This document shows, in pieces, positions 34,557 to 46,369 of a DNA stretch of 64,000 nt (position 1 is its first letter; every line of letters starts with the position of its first letter). The translations under genes were made by a program, and so were the position numbers. The notes beneath the pieces were generated by a model that was not told where the DNA came from, did not search any database, and saw only the letters and a list, made by a program, of their open reading frames with translations. Source of the DNA: Conoideocrella luteorostrata (taxonomy: Eukaryota > Ascomycota > Sordariomycetes > Hypocreales > Clavicipitaceae); NCBI GenBank assembly GCA_032433595.1, contig JASWJB010000045.1:1-64000 (forward strand). Direction: 5' to 3'.

Positions 34557-36666
34557 ATGGGTCTTGGAATCCTCGAGGCACGAGGCCAAGAACGGGTCCC
34601 AGGTACGACAGCCCTTCCGACTTTGCTCGCCACGGCACCTTATTTTCAAGATGCCGTCATTGAGATGCTGCTGAAGCGCATGATACGGGAAATGGAAACC
34701 TGCTGATCTCACTGTTCTAAAGGCACAACGCGATACTTCGACGATCCGGACCGCCCTCAAGCGGCAGACGATGGTCAAGTCGGACACTTGAAATGCGACA
34801 CCAGCGGAAAACTCCCAATCATCCTCGTCCGTCTCTCGTCTCCAGACAATCTTCCACCCCACCCGAGGTCTACATTGCGACTAACATCCTTCTTTTTTCT
34901 TGCCGTGGCATTTTAGGTTCCCCAACCATCCGATGACCCCAACGACCCTCTTAATTGGCCGTTGTGGCAGCGCGACCTCATCACTCTGACCCTCTGCTTC
35001 GCCGCCATCCTGGCCACTGCCCTGGGCGCCATCCTTGCTTCGAATACGCTTGTCATCACTGTCTGGTTCACCGTTCCGATTCCCAAAACAGCCGGTCTGA
35101 CCGGTTACTATCTCCTAGGTGCTGGCTGTGCTGCCATTTTCTTCGTGCCGTCTGGCCGCATTTGGGGCAAGCGTCATCTGTTCCTGATAGGCATCATATT
35201 TGTCGTCATTTCCAGCATATGGGGAGGTGCTAGCGGCGAGTTCGATCATTCCAAGCCCCCCGGGGAGTCAGATCAAACTCATGCTCAAAAAGTTCACTAC
35301 AACAGCATGGCGGCGGCCCGGGTTTTCCAGGGTGTCGGCACCGCCCCGTTTGAAAGTTTGCTTAATGCTGCCGTAGGTGATCTGTACTGCGTTCATCAGC
35401 GTGGTATTCGCATGGCTTTTACAAACCTCGCTGTTTTTGGAGGCGCCTTCCTCACTCCCGTAGTTGTGGGCAAGATAACCCACACTATTGGCTGGCCGTG
35501 GACGTTTTACCTTGTTGCCATATTCTCCGTCGTCGTCTTCCCCGCTGTGTTTTTATTCTGTCCCGAGACTGCCTATAGACGAGAAGCGAAACTCAACATC
35601 GATGGCAAGGCCGAAGAGGAAAAGCTTGCTCCTATGACCGAGTTTCCTTCCGGAATGGCCCCTGCTGCTGCCCAAACGCCTCGTCAATCCGGGTTCGTCT
35701 TATTCCCCCGATCAGGGGCGATGCAACCCATTGGCGACGCCAACACGCCGAAGAAGACCTTTGCCGAATCCATGTCATTATTTGATGGGAGGAAGACGCA
35801 TGAGCGGTACTGGGTTCTTTTTTTCAGACCGTTTCCGCTGGCGCTTAACCCTGCTTTCATTTGGGGATGCCTCATTCAGGGTACCATGATTGGGTGGACC
35901 ATTTTCATTGGTGTCATTATGGGCGTGATTTTTATCGGACCGCCATTCTTTTGGGGGGAAGAGAAGGCCGGATACACGTATGGGGCACCTTTCCTTGGTG
36001 CCTTGATTGGATTTATTATCTCGGGCTTAATGGCAGACACCACAGCCAAATTCTTTACCAAGCGCAACAAGGGCATCTACGAACCGGAATTTCGACTTGT
36101 ACTCATAATTCCCATGCTGATTGCGGCTGGTGTTGGATTGTATGGCTTCGGCATTGCCTCGGATCGTTTGCTGTCTGGACAATATTCAGTATATGTTCCT
36201 TTGGCCTTCTTTGGCTTTGAAGTTGGAGGCATGGTTATTGGCACTGTGGCTAGTTCCCTCTACATTGTTGATGCTTACCGTACGTTGGGAGTCCCGTTTT
36301 TAGCGTATTCGTCTGGAAGAAGCTCTCCAGTCCCAGGACCAAGGCTAACGATCAACTTAGGCGACTTGACCATCGAAGGGTTTACACTAATGATCATCTT
36401 CAAGAACATCTTCAGCTGTATTCTGACCTTTTATGCATTCGACTGGATCATTGGCGGTGGCTTCCAGCAGGTCTTCCTCATTGTGGCGTCTATTCAGATG
36501 GGCATTTGTGTGCTCACCATCCCCCTCTGTGAGTAATTTGCACGCCGTGCACGCTGTATCTCTTACGTAAATGACGTCTTACTTACGAAGATTAGATATT
36601 TTTGGAAAGCGAGTTAGGGCCTTTTATACCCGGAATGACCTTCTTGCTATGACGCGTCTGCGGTGA
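34557..36666 (+). CDS. Major facilitator superfamily transporter (DHA1-like)
   Basis: Five exons give 583 residues: 34557-34602, 34723-34826, 34917-36279, 36361-36528 and 36596-36666. All phases agree, though the second donor (GTCCGT) is weak. The cytoplasmic N-terminus ends with the fungal MFS entry motif DDPNDPLNWPLWQRDL. About 12 membrane segments follow in two blocks: LITLTLCFAAILATALGAIL through FLFCPETAYRRE, a long cytoplasmic loop with KKTFAESMSLFDGRK, then FIWGCLIQGTMIGWTIFIGV through QVFLIVASIQMGICVLTIPL. GYYLLGAGCAAIFFVPSGRIWGKR carries the inter-TM2/3 signature region. Overall form resembles fungal transporters near HOL1, which move cations or polyamines, but substrate cannot be read from sequence. 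It converges with the phosphatase-like gene, with no biosynthetic partners adjacent. Confidence 0.9.
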
Positions 36667-37242
36667 AAGGGATACTTAGGGGGGCTGCAAAGTTTCTGTG
36701 CTGTGTGTTTAAATCGCTTGATAGAAAGCTCGAGGCTCTATCGTAATATCAAATAAACGGGAAGGAGGGTGGCGTCGGGGGCGAAACGGAGTTGCGCCAT
36801 GCCGTAATACTAAATGGTTTCGAGCACATGCAGAGACGGATATCACGAGTGTGCATCTTGTGTGGTAACATTTACGGCATGTTTATTTTATTTTTTTAAC
36901 ATTTTACGCCATGCTTCACATGGAAATTATTAGATGGCTTGATGAACTCGGTTTAAGTGGCTGATTTTATTGTCTCTTGTCTTGAGCAACAGTGTCATGA
37001 CTAAAATATCCGCTGTAATTTTGATAACCAGTATTTTCCAAGTTCCTGAATATTTCATTTGTAATGTTTGCATGAAATCGCGATCCCATATACATGACAT
37101 TAGATGGCGGATAATATATACTTTTTTTTCTTTTTTTTTTTCCCTTGGTTGGGGCCCGGATGGGGGGGAAAGGGGGTAGACGTGAATTTACACCGCCTAC
37201 ACACTCAATCCGTTTGTTTCATTGATACAGGATCAAATATTT
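36667..37242. other. Intergenic between convergent genes
   Basis: AT-rich 3' flank of the MFS gene and the phosphatase-like gene, with T-rich runs near 37125-37141. No further feature. Confidence 0.5.
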
Positions 37243-38887
37243 TTACTGTCCCTTGACACCGCCAGCTTCAGGACCACGAGCTCCTGCCAAGGTCGACTTC
37301 TTGACGAGGCGCAGACCACCGAGCAGCATGACGGCAGCTTGTAGGCCAAGAATGACAACAAGAGTGACAAGAGCACCGATGACACCGGCAACAGGTTTGG
37401 AGACTCCATTTCCAGAATCGTTGTTGGACTGAGTGGAAGCGCCGTTGCCGTCGCCCTTGGAGGTGGTCGAGTTGGAGGCACAGGTGCCGCTTGTGCTGCC
37501 GCAAAGGTCGCAGTAGTGCTTGGTGTCGGCAATGGCGAACTTGCTCATGCCGGACTTGAAGTCATTCCATGACAGGGAGGTCTTGTCCTGGCCAAACAGG
37601 GGGAACTGCTTGACCCCGCCGGTGCTGGCGGCGGCGGTGCCGTTGGCGAAGAGGAAGCGAACGTTGATGTCGGCGGCGGCGGGCTTGGCGGCTGTGCTGG
37701 TGGTGTAGAGCTCAAAGGTCATGGAGGAGGCGTAGTCGCAGATGCCGTAGAAGTCGGGGCTGGCCTTGGGCAGCTGGGCGAGGCCGAAGAAGGCCATAAA
37801 GGTGCCGTAGGCGCCGAACTGGACGTTGAACTTGGAGGCGCCCTTGGCACCGTCGATGATGGCCTGCAGGGAGTCGATGATCTGGCCGGCGAGGACGGAG
37901 CCGGCGATGGCGCGGACGGGCTCGCTGGCATTGTAGGCTAGGTTCCATTCGTGGATAGAGGCGAGGTTGTAGAGGCGGGAGAAGGTGTCGTTGGTAATGA
38001 GGTCGGTGGATGGGATGGAGGCGTTGTGGATTTTGGCGACGTTGATGTAGTCGAAGACTTGAGAGGGGAGAGGTGTGGTCAGCTTTTTTGATTTATTTAT
38101 TTAATTATTTATTTATTGATGGAATCATTTATATTTTATTTTATTTTATTTCCTCTTTTGGGTTTTGGTTCTGTGAGAGCTTCTTGCAGAGGGAGGGGAG
38201 GGTAGATGATGGTAGGAGGAATGACAACTTACTGGTGTAGCCGTTCTTGAAAGTGGCCGCGTCGGAGTTATAAGTAGAGTTGATGACGGGCAGCAATGAC
38301 TGGTAGAAGTTCTTGGAGTCATCAAACGTCTTCTTGTAGTCGGCCGAGTTGAAGTAGCTGTTGGAGCTGGCGACGCCCTTGTCACAGCCGCTTGAGCCCT
38401 GCAGCCAGCCCTGATTCTCGGCCTTGTTGGCGGTGGCAGCATCGCTGATGGCATCGACAGGGACGTACTGGTACCCGTTGAGGGGCGCTACGATCTTGGA
38501 GCCATTGGCGAGGGTTTCCGCCTGGCGCGTGGGCGGGTACAGGCCCTGGAGGAAGACAGAGGCCGAGTTGTGCAGGACGGCATCCTTGGGAGACGTGACG
38601 GACAGCTGGGAGAGGACGGCGACGTCGGGGCTGATGCCGGAGACGCGCAGGGAGGCGTCGGACTGGACGTAGCGGCTGCGGTAGAATGCTCCGGAGGAGT
38701 AGACCTCGTCGGCGCCGAGAGCCGTGAGGTTCACGGGCGCCCAGGCCTTGGCTGTGCGGTCGCCGTGGCGGTGGAAGATGTAGACGCCGAGGATGCGCTC
38801 ATTGCTGTCGGCGGCGGCGGCGGCGGCGAGGGAGGTGAAGAAGGCGGCGGCGGAGGAGACTGCGAGAAGCAGCTTGGAGGACGGCAT
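37243..38887 (-). CDS. Histidine-acid-phosphatase-like membrane-anchored protein
   Basis: Two exons on the minus strand (38233-38887 and 37243-38057, GTAAGT...CAAG) give 489 residues. A signal peptide is clear (MPSSKLLLAVSSAAAFFTSL, Ala-rich to about residue 26). The catalytic histidine motif FHRHGDRTAK sits near residues 38-47. Several N-glycosylation sequons (NLT, NGS, NST) and paired cysteines fit a secreted fold. The C-terminus has a Ser/Thr-rich stalk, then a membrane segment (AGVIGALVTLVVILGLQAAV) and a short tail, so the protein is probably cell-surface anchored. The second catalytic motif usual in this family (HD near the C-terminal third) is not seen; the equivalent place reads QFGAYGTFMAFFGL. 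Related fungal proteins share this, so activity may differ from a standard acid phosphatase. Confidence 0.85.
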
Positions 38888-39321
38888 TCTGGAGCTGTGC
38901 CGGTGACACTGACAGGCGGATGAGAGGTGGTGGTGTTGGTGGTGGAGGTGGAGGAGGGGTAGCTACTAGCTAGCTGTCTGAGACACTCTTTTGGAGTGGG
39001 CTCTAACTACGTCCAATTGACGGCTGGGAAAGGCCCCAATGAATGGATAGGATCTAAACGCTTCAGAGTTTCGAATATATGTAAATCCAGAAATGCCTTG
39101 CGCTGGGGGGGTTGCGGCGGGCATGATTGCCATATAAGTACTCGAAAATTTTCTCCGAAAGGCGACCGACGAGCCGGCCGCTAGGAAACGTCTAGTCGCG
39201 CAGTCGTTGGTTGCGTAGCTGCGGCTGGACTAGCTAACTACATAGTAGACCCACTCTAAGGAAGGAAAGAAAAGAGACAGGCGCGGGGAGGGGGGCTAGC
39301 ATGCAGAATGTATGTATGTAT

Positions 39322-39339
39322 GTACGGAGTACTCCGTAC
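39322..39339. repeat. 18-bp perfect palindrome GTACGGAGTACTCCGTAC
   Basis: The same two 9-mers as at 478-495, but in the opposite order (head-to-head rather than tail-to-tail). It follows a short (GTAT)n run. Confidence 0.85.
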
Positions 39340-39476
39340 TAGTACTAGTATTGCAGATGGAGCCTGCGGGAGAGGGACTTTTTCCGTCTTACTTGTGGTG
39401 AGTTAGAGGTGGCGTGGAAATAAACGAGACGGGACTGGAATTCATCCGTAAGATATGCATGATGGGTTACTGCTAC

Positions 39477-39502
39477 TACTCACTCACTCACTCACTCACT
39501 CA
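39477..39502. repeat. (ACTC)n microsatellite
   Basis: Six uninterrupted tetranucleotide copies in intergenic DNA. Confidence 0.9.
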
Positions 39503-41320
39503 ATACTAGTAGTCGGTGTTTCCGAATTATCTTATTCTGTGTTCTGCCATGTGGCCGGGCCAACCCCATGTTGCTGCTGTGGTTGACTACCAACCAGTAC
39601 GGAGTGCGGAGCGGCCTGCTAGTATCGGTGGAGTCGCTATCAATGGTCCTTTTGAATTGAGCATTTCCGTGGAGGGCATCTAGTTCCTTCGTTACGGAGT
39701 ACTTATCTGGCAAATAGGGATAAGGAAATAGACTAGCCGTCTTTTCGAGCGGTTAAAGATAACAAGTCCAGATGGTGAAACCGACGCCCATTATGACTTT
39801 GAGGCCTGTGGCCAGTCTTGGAGGCTAGCTGCCGTTAGGTAACGAGCATAACTAGAGCAGAATACTGCGAAATACGGAGCAGTATTCTGTCTGTCACCAC
39901 TAGGTAACTAGTGTAGTGGCATGGGAGACGGCGAATCCCGCCTGCTTAGACTGGCTCCGAAGGGCGGGTCCGCGCTGACTGGGGCAGGGCGGGCAGGGGA
40001 AGGCGGGCACTGTCTTAAGTTAGTGAGTACGGAGCAACTACAGAGTACTCCATACGAGTACTCCGTAGTAAAGCCAATTGTCATATCAAGAACTTCACCA
40101 ATATTGCATTTTTTGAGCATGCATTTTACAGAGTATTCATCAAGACATTTACGTAGCATTCTGCTCTCTACTAATATCGCGAAACAGTGACTTATGTCTG
40201 GTGGGGATGCACCGCGGCAATCCTTTTTCCAGCGCTACTGAGCTTCTGCTCAAAATGAGACAAGCGTGTAGCCAATTTAGTATTGGTCGGTATCATAGAA
40301 TGTTCAGCTTCTTGCTCTCCGGGCTGTGTCTAGAACTGAATCGTGTTGACTGTATCATGTAATTAGCGACAGAAACTCATAATTAGCCACGCTGTGTGGT
40401 GAACCAGGTGAGCGTTGGCGACGGGCCTCCACGCTTTAATCCAACTGGGCTCCCAGGAGTGCTCGTCTTGTATAGGATGCGATTTGCTTACAATGAAAAT
40501 TTCCCTCGTCCAGTACCGAGCGTCATGGCCGTGGCATGGCATCATGACGGAGCTATGAGACGCAGTGTATTCAAGGCTGAAACACGAAGTGGCCCCCTCC
40601 ATTCCAGTGTTAACTCCCGCTGTCGCTGCGTCAAGCACTACGACTTCATAGTATAGAAACTTTTCCCATTTTCCCGTTTATGACCATAACATGTCTGCCG
40701 CAGGACTGGACGCCACCGCTCTTCTTTTCAGGGGTTGACTTCCGGTCTATCTTGTTCTGTAGACAGTGGTTGAACGGCCCGTATTAACTGATCATGCCAT
40801 CTGGTTATATCGGCAGCACAATGATAGATACATGGTACGCACCTCCCCGTCGGAGGTGGTGTATATTTGAGAGTGGTGGGTTGGGTGCGACACTCTGTAA
40901 TGAGGCTGACTGGGGAGCAGTTTATCAAGCTTCTTATTGGATCACCGAAGTCATGTGTACAGCTCGGCACTGCATTAACGGTCAGAACAGCGACGACCAC
41001 CTTCCTCTGATCGCCATTCGCCAGCCGAAATGAGTGGCCAACTCTGAAGCCCACCTCCGCCCGGCAGATGACAGCTGTTTCTTCTGTCCGATCCAGCCTG
41101 GCTACATCCTGTCGGACGCATACCATACGGCTTACTGGACTGACCCAAGAGCCGGGCGGCTCCTTACATATTCGAAGCCTTAGCTACCTGAACGAGGAGG
41201 TTAATCGGGAATTCCTCACCCAGCCAACCGCTGCGTGCCACCACACTTCGAGAACTGACGTCGATCCGGCCGCGCCCGTGATTGAGGGACGTATGCCACT
41301 GTTCGAACCTTGGTGTTGCC

Positions 41321-44300
41321 ATGGATTCAATCGCGCCCACGAGGATTCTCGCCGATGGTTTTCAGACGACAGCAACGAACACGCTGAAGCAGAAATTGGA
41401 CCGTACTGCCTACACCGTTGCCTGGATCTGCGCAATAAGCACGGAGCAAGTTGCTGCGCATGCTTTTCTAGACAAAGAGCATGAAAGACTGGAATATATG
41501 CCCAATAACGACAATAATGATTATACCTTGGGTGAAGTTGGGAAACATAATGTTGTTATTGCTGTCTTACCCATTGGGGAGTACGGCATATCTTCTGCAA
41601 CACGTGTTGCTAAAGATTTATTACGCAGCTTTCCTAACATTAGGGTCTTTCTAATGGTTGGTATTGGTGGCGGGGCGCCAAGTCAAATGCATGACATTCG
41701 CCTCGGCGACATTGTGGTCAGTGTTCCCGGTCGTGGGAACGGTGGTGTGTTCCAGTACGACTTTGGCAAGACGATACAAGATAAGCCTTTCTGCAGAACT
41801 GGCTTTCAAAATCAGCCGCCAACCTTCATACGAACTGCGGTGAACGGGCTAAAGACCCAGAATGAGATGAAGGGCCACCATTTCGGAGAAACTATCAACA
41901 GAATCGTCGAGGAAAATTCTAATTTGCGGGTATTTAAGCGACCGCACTCCAGTACCGACAGACTATATAAAAGCGAAGTTACCCATCCTTCAAATAGTCA
42001 AGCAAGTTGCGCAACATGCTGCGGTAGCGACTCAGATAAACTCGTACAGCGATCCAAGCGGACTGAACAAAATGATGGCCCGATGATTCATTATGGCTTG
42101 ATTGCCTCGGCAAATCAGGTGATGAAGGATGCTAAAATCCGAGATAAACTTGCAGAAGAGAAGGGTGTCCTATGCTTTGAAATGGAAGCAGCTGGACTAA
42201 TGAACGAATTTCCATGCTTAGTAATTCGGGGCATATGCGACTACGCGGACTCCCACAAGAGCAAAGAGTGGCAGGGCTATGCAGCGATGGCGGCAGCTGC
42301 ATATGCAAAGGATCTTCTGTATCGACTCCCTCCAAGCGAAGTTGAAGCGGAGAAGAAAATCCGTGACATGCTATCTGGTCAGTCCAAGAGGGTCTAGAAA
42401 TTAAGAGAGTATTGACACTTAATATACGCAGTCAGTACAGGCCTCCCGGGCACGGCCGACAAGCAGCTTCAGATACAACAAGATGCATTCAAACAGAAAC
42501 GATCCGAAGAGCAAGAACAGTGTCTTCAATTGTTTCGTCGTACCGACAGCAACCGAGACATCACCTATGAGTGGTATAAGGATCGAGTGGAAGACCGGGT
42601 GGAAGGTACCTGCCAGTGGTTCCTCCAACATCCCTATTTCCAGAAGTGGCTGGAACAGGACTCAGGGCCATTATTAGTCTCCGCGGATCCTGGCTGTGGA
42701 AAATCAGTTCTGGCCAAGTACCTGGTTGACCAGGTCCTACCACAATCGTCAAGTATTTGCTACTTTTTCTTCCAAGAACAAGACCAAAATAAGATATGCC
42801 AGGCCCTTTGCGCACTGCTACATCAGCTCTTCTCTCAACAGCCATCACTAATTGATCATGCTATGCCACAGTTCCGTAAGGATGGACAAGGCCTAATCAA
42901 CTCCACACAATCACTTTGGACAGTGCTCGGAAATGCCGTCAAAGATCCTCAGGCTTGTCCTATAATCTTAGTTCTGGATGCCTTAGACGAGTGTGCCGAG
43001 CCGGATTTGGAGAACCTGGCGCGGAATTTAAAGAGCCAATTTATTACCGACCAGATAGGCCATAGCGGGCTAAAGTATCTTCTGACAAGTCGGCCGTATG
43101 AGAAGATTATGCGTCAGTTCCGCGATCGCAACCTATTAGCTACCTTCCAAAATATACATATCCCAGGAGAGGAAGAGTCAGAAGTTATTAGTCAGGAGGT
43201 AAATTATGTTATCACGCACCGGGTCGAGCAGCTCTCAGAGAAAAATTGCCTCTCACCTTCTACGAAGAGTCATCTACGGGAGAGACTCCAGAGAACTACT
43301 CACCGCACTTATCTCTGGGTATATCTTATATTTAATAACTTTGAGGACGAAAACTTCAAGAAAACTCCAAGGGGCATTGATTCCTTCATTACAACAATTC
43401 CAAGGAATATTAACGAAGCATATGAACAAATTCTCAACAAATCCAACGATGAAGATCATCTGATTCGGATTGCCCTGAGTATTATTCTAGCAGCGGGCCG
43501 ACCGCTAACACTCTCGGAGATGAATATTGCTATAAATATTGAATATACATCGAAATCTATTGACGACCTTGACTTAGAAGATGAGAAGGACTTTAAGACG
43601 CGTCTCAGGTCTTTGTGTGGATTATTCGTTTCAATCCACGAGGGCAGGATCTATTTCCTGCATCAGACTGTGCGGGAGTTTCTCCTTGCTGATATGGCGT
43701 CGCAGCCTGCAGCTATCCCATCTCAGATTCACTGGCAACATTCAATTACTCTCCGCGAAGCACACAACGTTCTCGCTGTAGCGTGTGTTCTCTATCTAAA
43801 CTTATTAAGCTCCGATGTTAAGCTTCCAACAGGCTTGAGACCGAAAGCCCACGATTTTATCATGGCCAATGACTTCTTAGACTACTCAGCCAAATTTTGG
43901 GGGACTCATTTGCGCGAAGCCAGCATTACTAGCGACGCTACCATTATGCCTGGCGCACTCAAGATTTGCGATCGGCATTCGCCGATCTATTCGATATGGG
44001 CTAAAATCTACTTCGAGTCAGAGCATTTCGGTAGTTGGTCGTCCTTTACCGGACTTGCAGTACCGTCGATTCTCGGTATTTATGCCATTGTTGAGGTGCT
44101 ACTAGAGAGCGGAGTTGATATTGAGGCGAAGAGTTCAGATGGTAAAACGCCGCTATTATGGGCCACCCAGATAGGTTATAAAGCTGTGGTCGAGCAGCTG
44201 CTCGAGAAGGGTGCCAATATCGAGGCGGAGGGTGAAGATGGTATAACGCCGCTATCGTGTGCCGCCGAGAGGGGGGATGAAACTATGGTCAAGCTCCTGC

Positions 44301-46369
44301 TCGAGAAGGGTGCCAATATCGAGGCGGGGGGTAAACATGGTGTAACGCCGCTATTGTATGCCGCCGAGAGGGGGCATGAAACTGTGGTCAAGCAGCTGCT
44401 CGAGAAGAGTGCCAATATCGAGGCGGGGCGTATATATGGTAGAACGCCGCTATCGTGTGCCGCCGAGAGGGGGGATGAAACTATAGTCAAGCTCCTGCTC
44501 GAGAAGGGTGCCAATATCGAGGCGGGGGGTAAACATGGTATAACGCCGTTATCGTATGCCGCCGAGATGGGGCATGAAACTATGGTCAAGCTCCTGCTCG
44601 AGAAGGGTGCCAATATCGAGGCGGGGGGTGAACATGGTATAACGCTGCTATCGTGTGCCGCCGAGATGGGGGATGAAACTGTGGTTAAGCTGCTGCTCGA
44701 GAAGAGTGCCAATATCGAGACGGGAAGTATATATGGTAGAACGCCGCTATTGTGTGCCGCCGAGAGGGGGCATGAAACTGTGGTCAAGCTCCTGCTCGAG
44801 AAGGGTGCCAATATCGAGGCGGAGGGTGAAGATGGTATAACGCCGCTATCGTGTGCCGCTGAGAGGGGGCATAAAACTGTGGTCAAGCTGCTGCTCGAGA
44901 AGGGTGCCAATATCGAGGCGGGGGGTAAACATGGTGTAACGCCGCTATTGTATGCCGTCGAGAGGGGGCATGAAACTGTGGTCGAGCTCCTGCTCGAGAA
45001 GGGTGCCAATATCGAGACGGGAGGTATATATGGTAGAACGCCGCTATTGTGTGCCGCCGAGAGGGGGCATGAAACTATAGTCAAGCTGCTGCTCGAGAAG
45101 GGTGCCAATATCGAGGCAGAGGGTACAGATAATAGAACGCCGCTATTATGTGCAGTCGAGAAAAAACATGAACCTATGGTTAAGCTGCTGCTCGAGAAGG
45201 GTGCTAATATTAAGGTAAGGGATAAGCATAGTCAAACGCTGCTATTATGGGCCGCCGAGAAGGGGCTTGAAACTATGGCCAAGCTGCTGCTCGAGAATGG
45301 TGCCGACATTGAGTCGACGAGCAGATATGGTAGAACATTACTCTCCTGGGCTGCTGGAAATGGACATGAGACTGTGGCTAAGATGCTGCTTGACAGAGGC
45401 GCCAAAATCGAGGCGAAGGGTGACTCTGGTAAAACGCCGCTATCGTGGGCCGCCAGAAATGGACATGAATTTGTGGTCATGTTGCTGCTGGAGAGGGGCG
45501 CCGACATCGAGGCGAAGGATAACTGTGGTAGAACGCCGCTATTGTGGGCCGCCGAAGATGAACATGAGGTTATAGTTGAGTTGCTTCTAAGTAAGGGCGC
45601 CGACATCGAGACGAAGGATAACGGTGGTAGAACGCCGCTATGGTGGGCCGCCGAAGATGGACATGAGCTTATGGTTAAGTTGCTGCTGGAGAGGGGCGCC
45701 GACATCGAGACGAAGAATAACCGTGGTATTACGCCGCTAATATTGGTCCTCGAAAATGAACGCTGGCTACAGAATGCCAACACAGGGTACCTCGCTGTGG
45801 CCGAGCTGCTGCTTGACAAAGGTGCCTGCATTGAGGCGAGGAGAAGCTATTGTAGGAGGATGCTATTATCGGCCACGGCAAATGGGTGTGAGAATATAGT
45901 CAAGCTGCTGCTGGAGAGAGGATTCGACATCGAGGCGAAGAGTAGCGATGATAGGACGCTACTGTCATTGGCCGCTGGAAAAGGATATGAGACTATGGTC
46001 AAGATGCTACTCGAGAAGGGTGCTGATATCAAGGCGAAGGATAGCCCGTTCGATAGGACCGTGCTTTCTTGGGCTGCCACCGGGGGACATGAGGGAACTG
46101 TCAAGTTGCTCCTCGAAAATCAAGCCGAACCCAACTCAACAAACAAATTTGGCCAGACGCCTCTGTCTCGGGCTATTGCGAGCGGTCACGAGCCCCTCGT
46201 CAAGATGTTGCTTGATTCGGGAGCCAACGTGGGGACAACAAGTGTTGATAGGCAGAGATTGCTCGTGCAGGCCGACAAGAATGGCTACGACGGCATTGCG
46301 AAGCTCTTAAAGGAGCATGGAGCTAACGCTGAGAACCGCGATAACCAGGGGCGAGCCTCACTTTCATAG
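41321..46369 (+). CDS. NLR/STAND protein: nucleoside-phosphorylase - NACHT - ankyrin repeats
   Basis: Two exons (41321-42377 and 42432-46369) with a 54-nt GTCAGT...CAG intron encode 1664 residues. Residues about 30-345 are a PNP/UDP-phosphorylase domain (MVGIGGGAP near 112, VLCFEMEAAGLMNEF near 284, VIRGICDYAD near 301). A linker helix leads to a NACHT NTPase: Walker A ADPGCGKS near 437, Walker B ILVLDALDECAEPDL near 530, and LTSRPY near 569, then a winged-helix-like region. From about residue 922 there are roughly 22 ankyrin repeats of 33 residues to the C-terminus. PNP-NACHT-repeat proteins are a known fungal NLR class; relatives act in heterokaryon incompatibility and possibly in immunity. 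By analogy ankyrins sense, NACHT oligomerises and PNP is the effector. No frameshift or stop interrupts it. The ATG at 41321 is the first in frame. Confidence 0.93.
44228..45118 (+). repeat. Nine near-identical 99-bp ankyrin-encoding tandem units
   Basis: Units start at 44228, 44327, 44426, 44525, 44624, 44723, 44822, 44921 and 45020. Each codes for a 33-residue ankyrin repeat sharing AAE-x-G-[HD]-ET-x-VKLLLEKGANIE. Differences concentrate in the six residues opening each unit: EGEDGI, GGKHGV, GRIYGR, GGKHGI, GGEHGI, GSIYGR, EGEDGI, GGKHGV, GGIYGR. Flanking repeats (from 45119 on, and the one before) are diverged. Constant unit length keeps frame on both strands, which explains a long antisense open frame. 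Confidence 0.95.

Larger units (their letters stand above)
38888..41320. other. Intergenic with palindrome and tetranucleotide repeat
   Basis: This 2.4-kb stretch contains the 18-bp palindrome at 39322-39339, more 9-mers at 39693 and 40059, and an (ACTC)n run at 39477-39502. Open frames such as 40728-41126 (-) have no recognised domain. The right end is the NLR promoter. Confidence 0.55.

Noticed and set aside
44176..45108. 310-codon open frame antisense to the ankyrin array
   Set aside because: The 99-bp unit is divisible by three, so one stop-free unit gives a long stop-free antisense frame. Its product is a Ser/Leu/Pro repeat with no independent support.
44228..45118. Regularly spaced repeats resembling a CRISPR array
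   Set aside because: The units are coding ankyrin repeats without spacers, in a eukaryotic genome.
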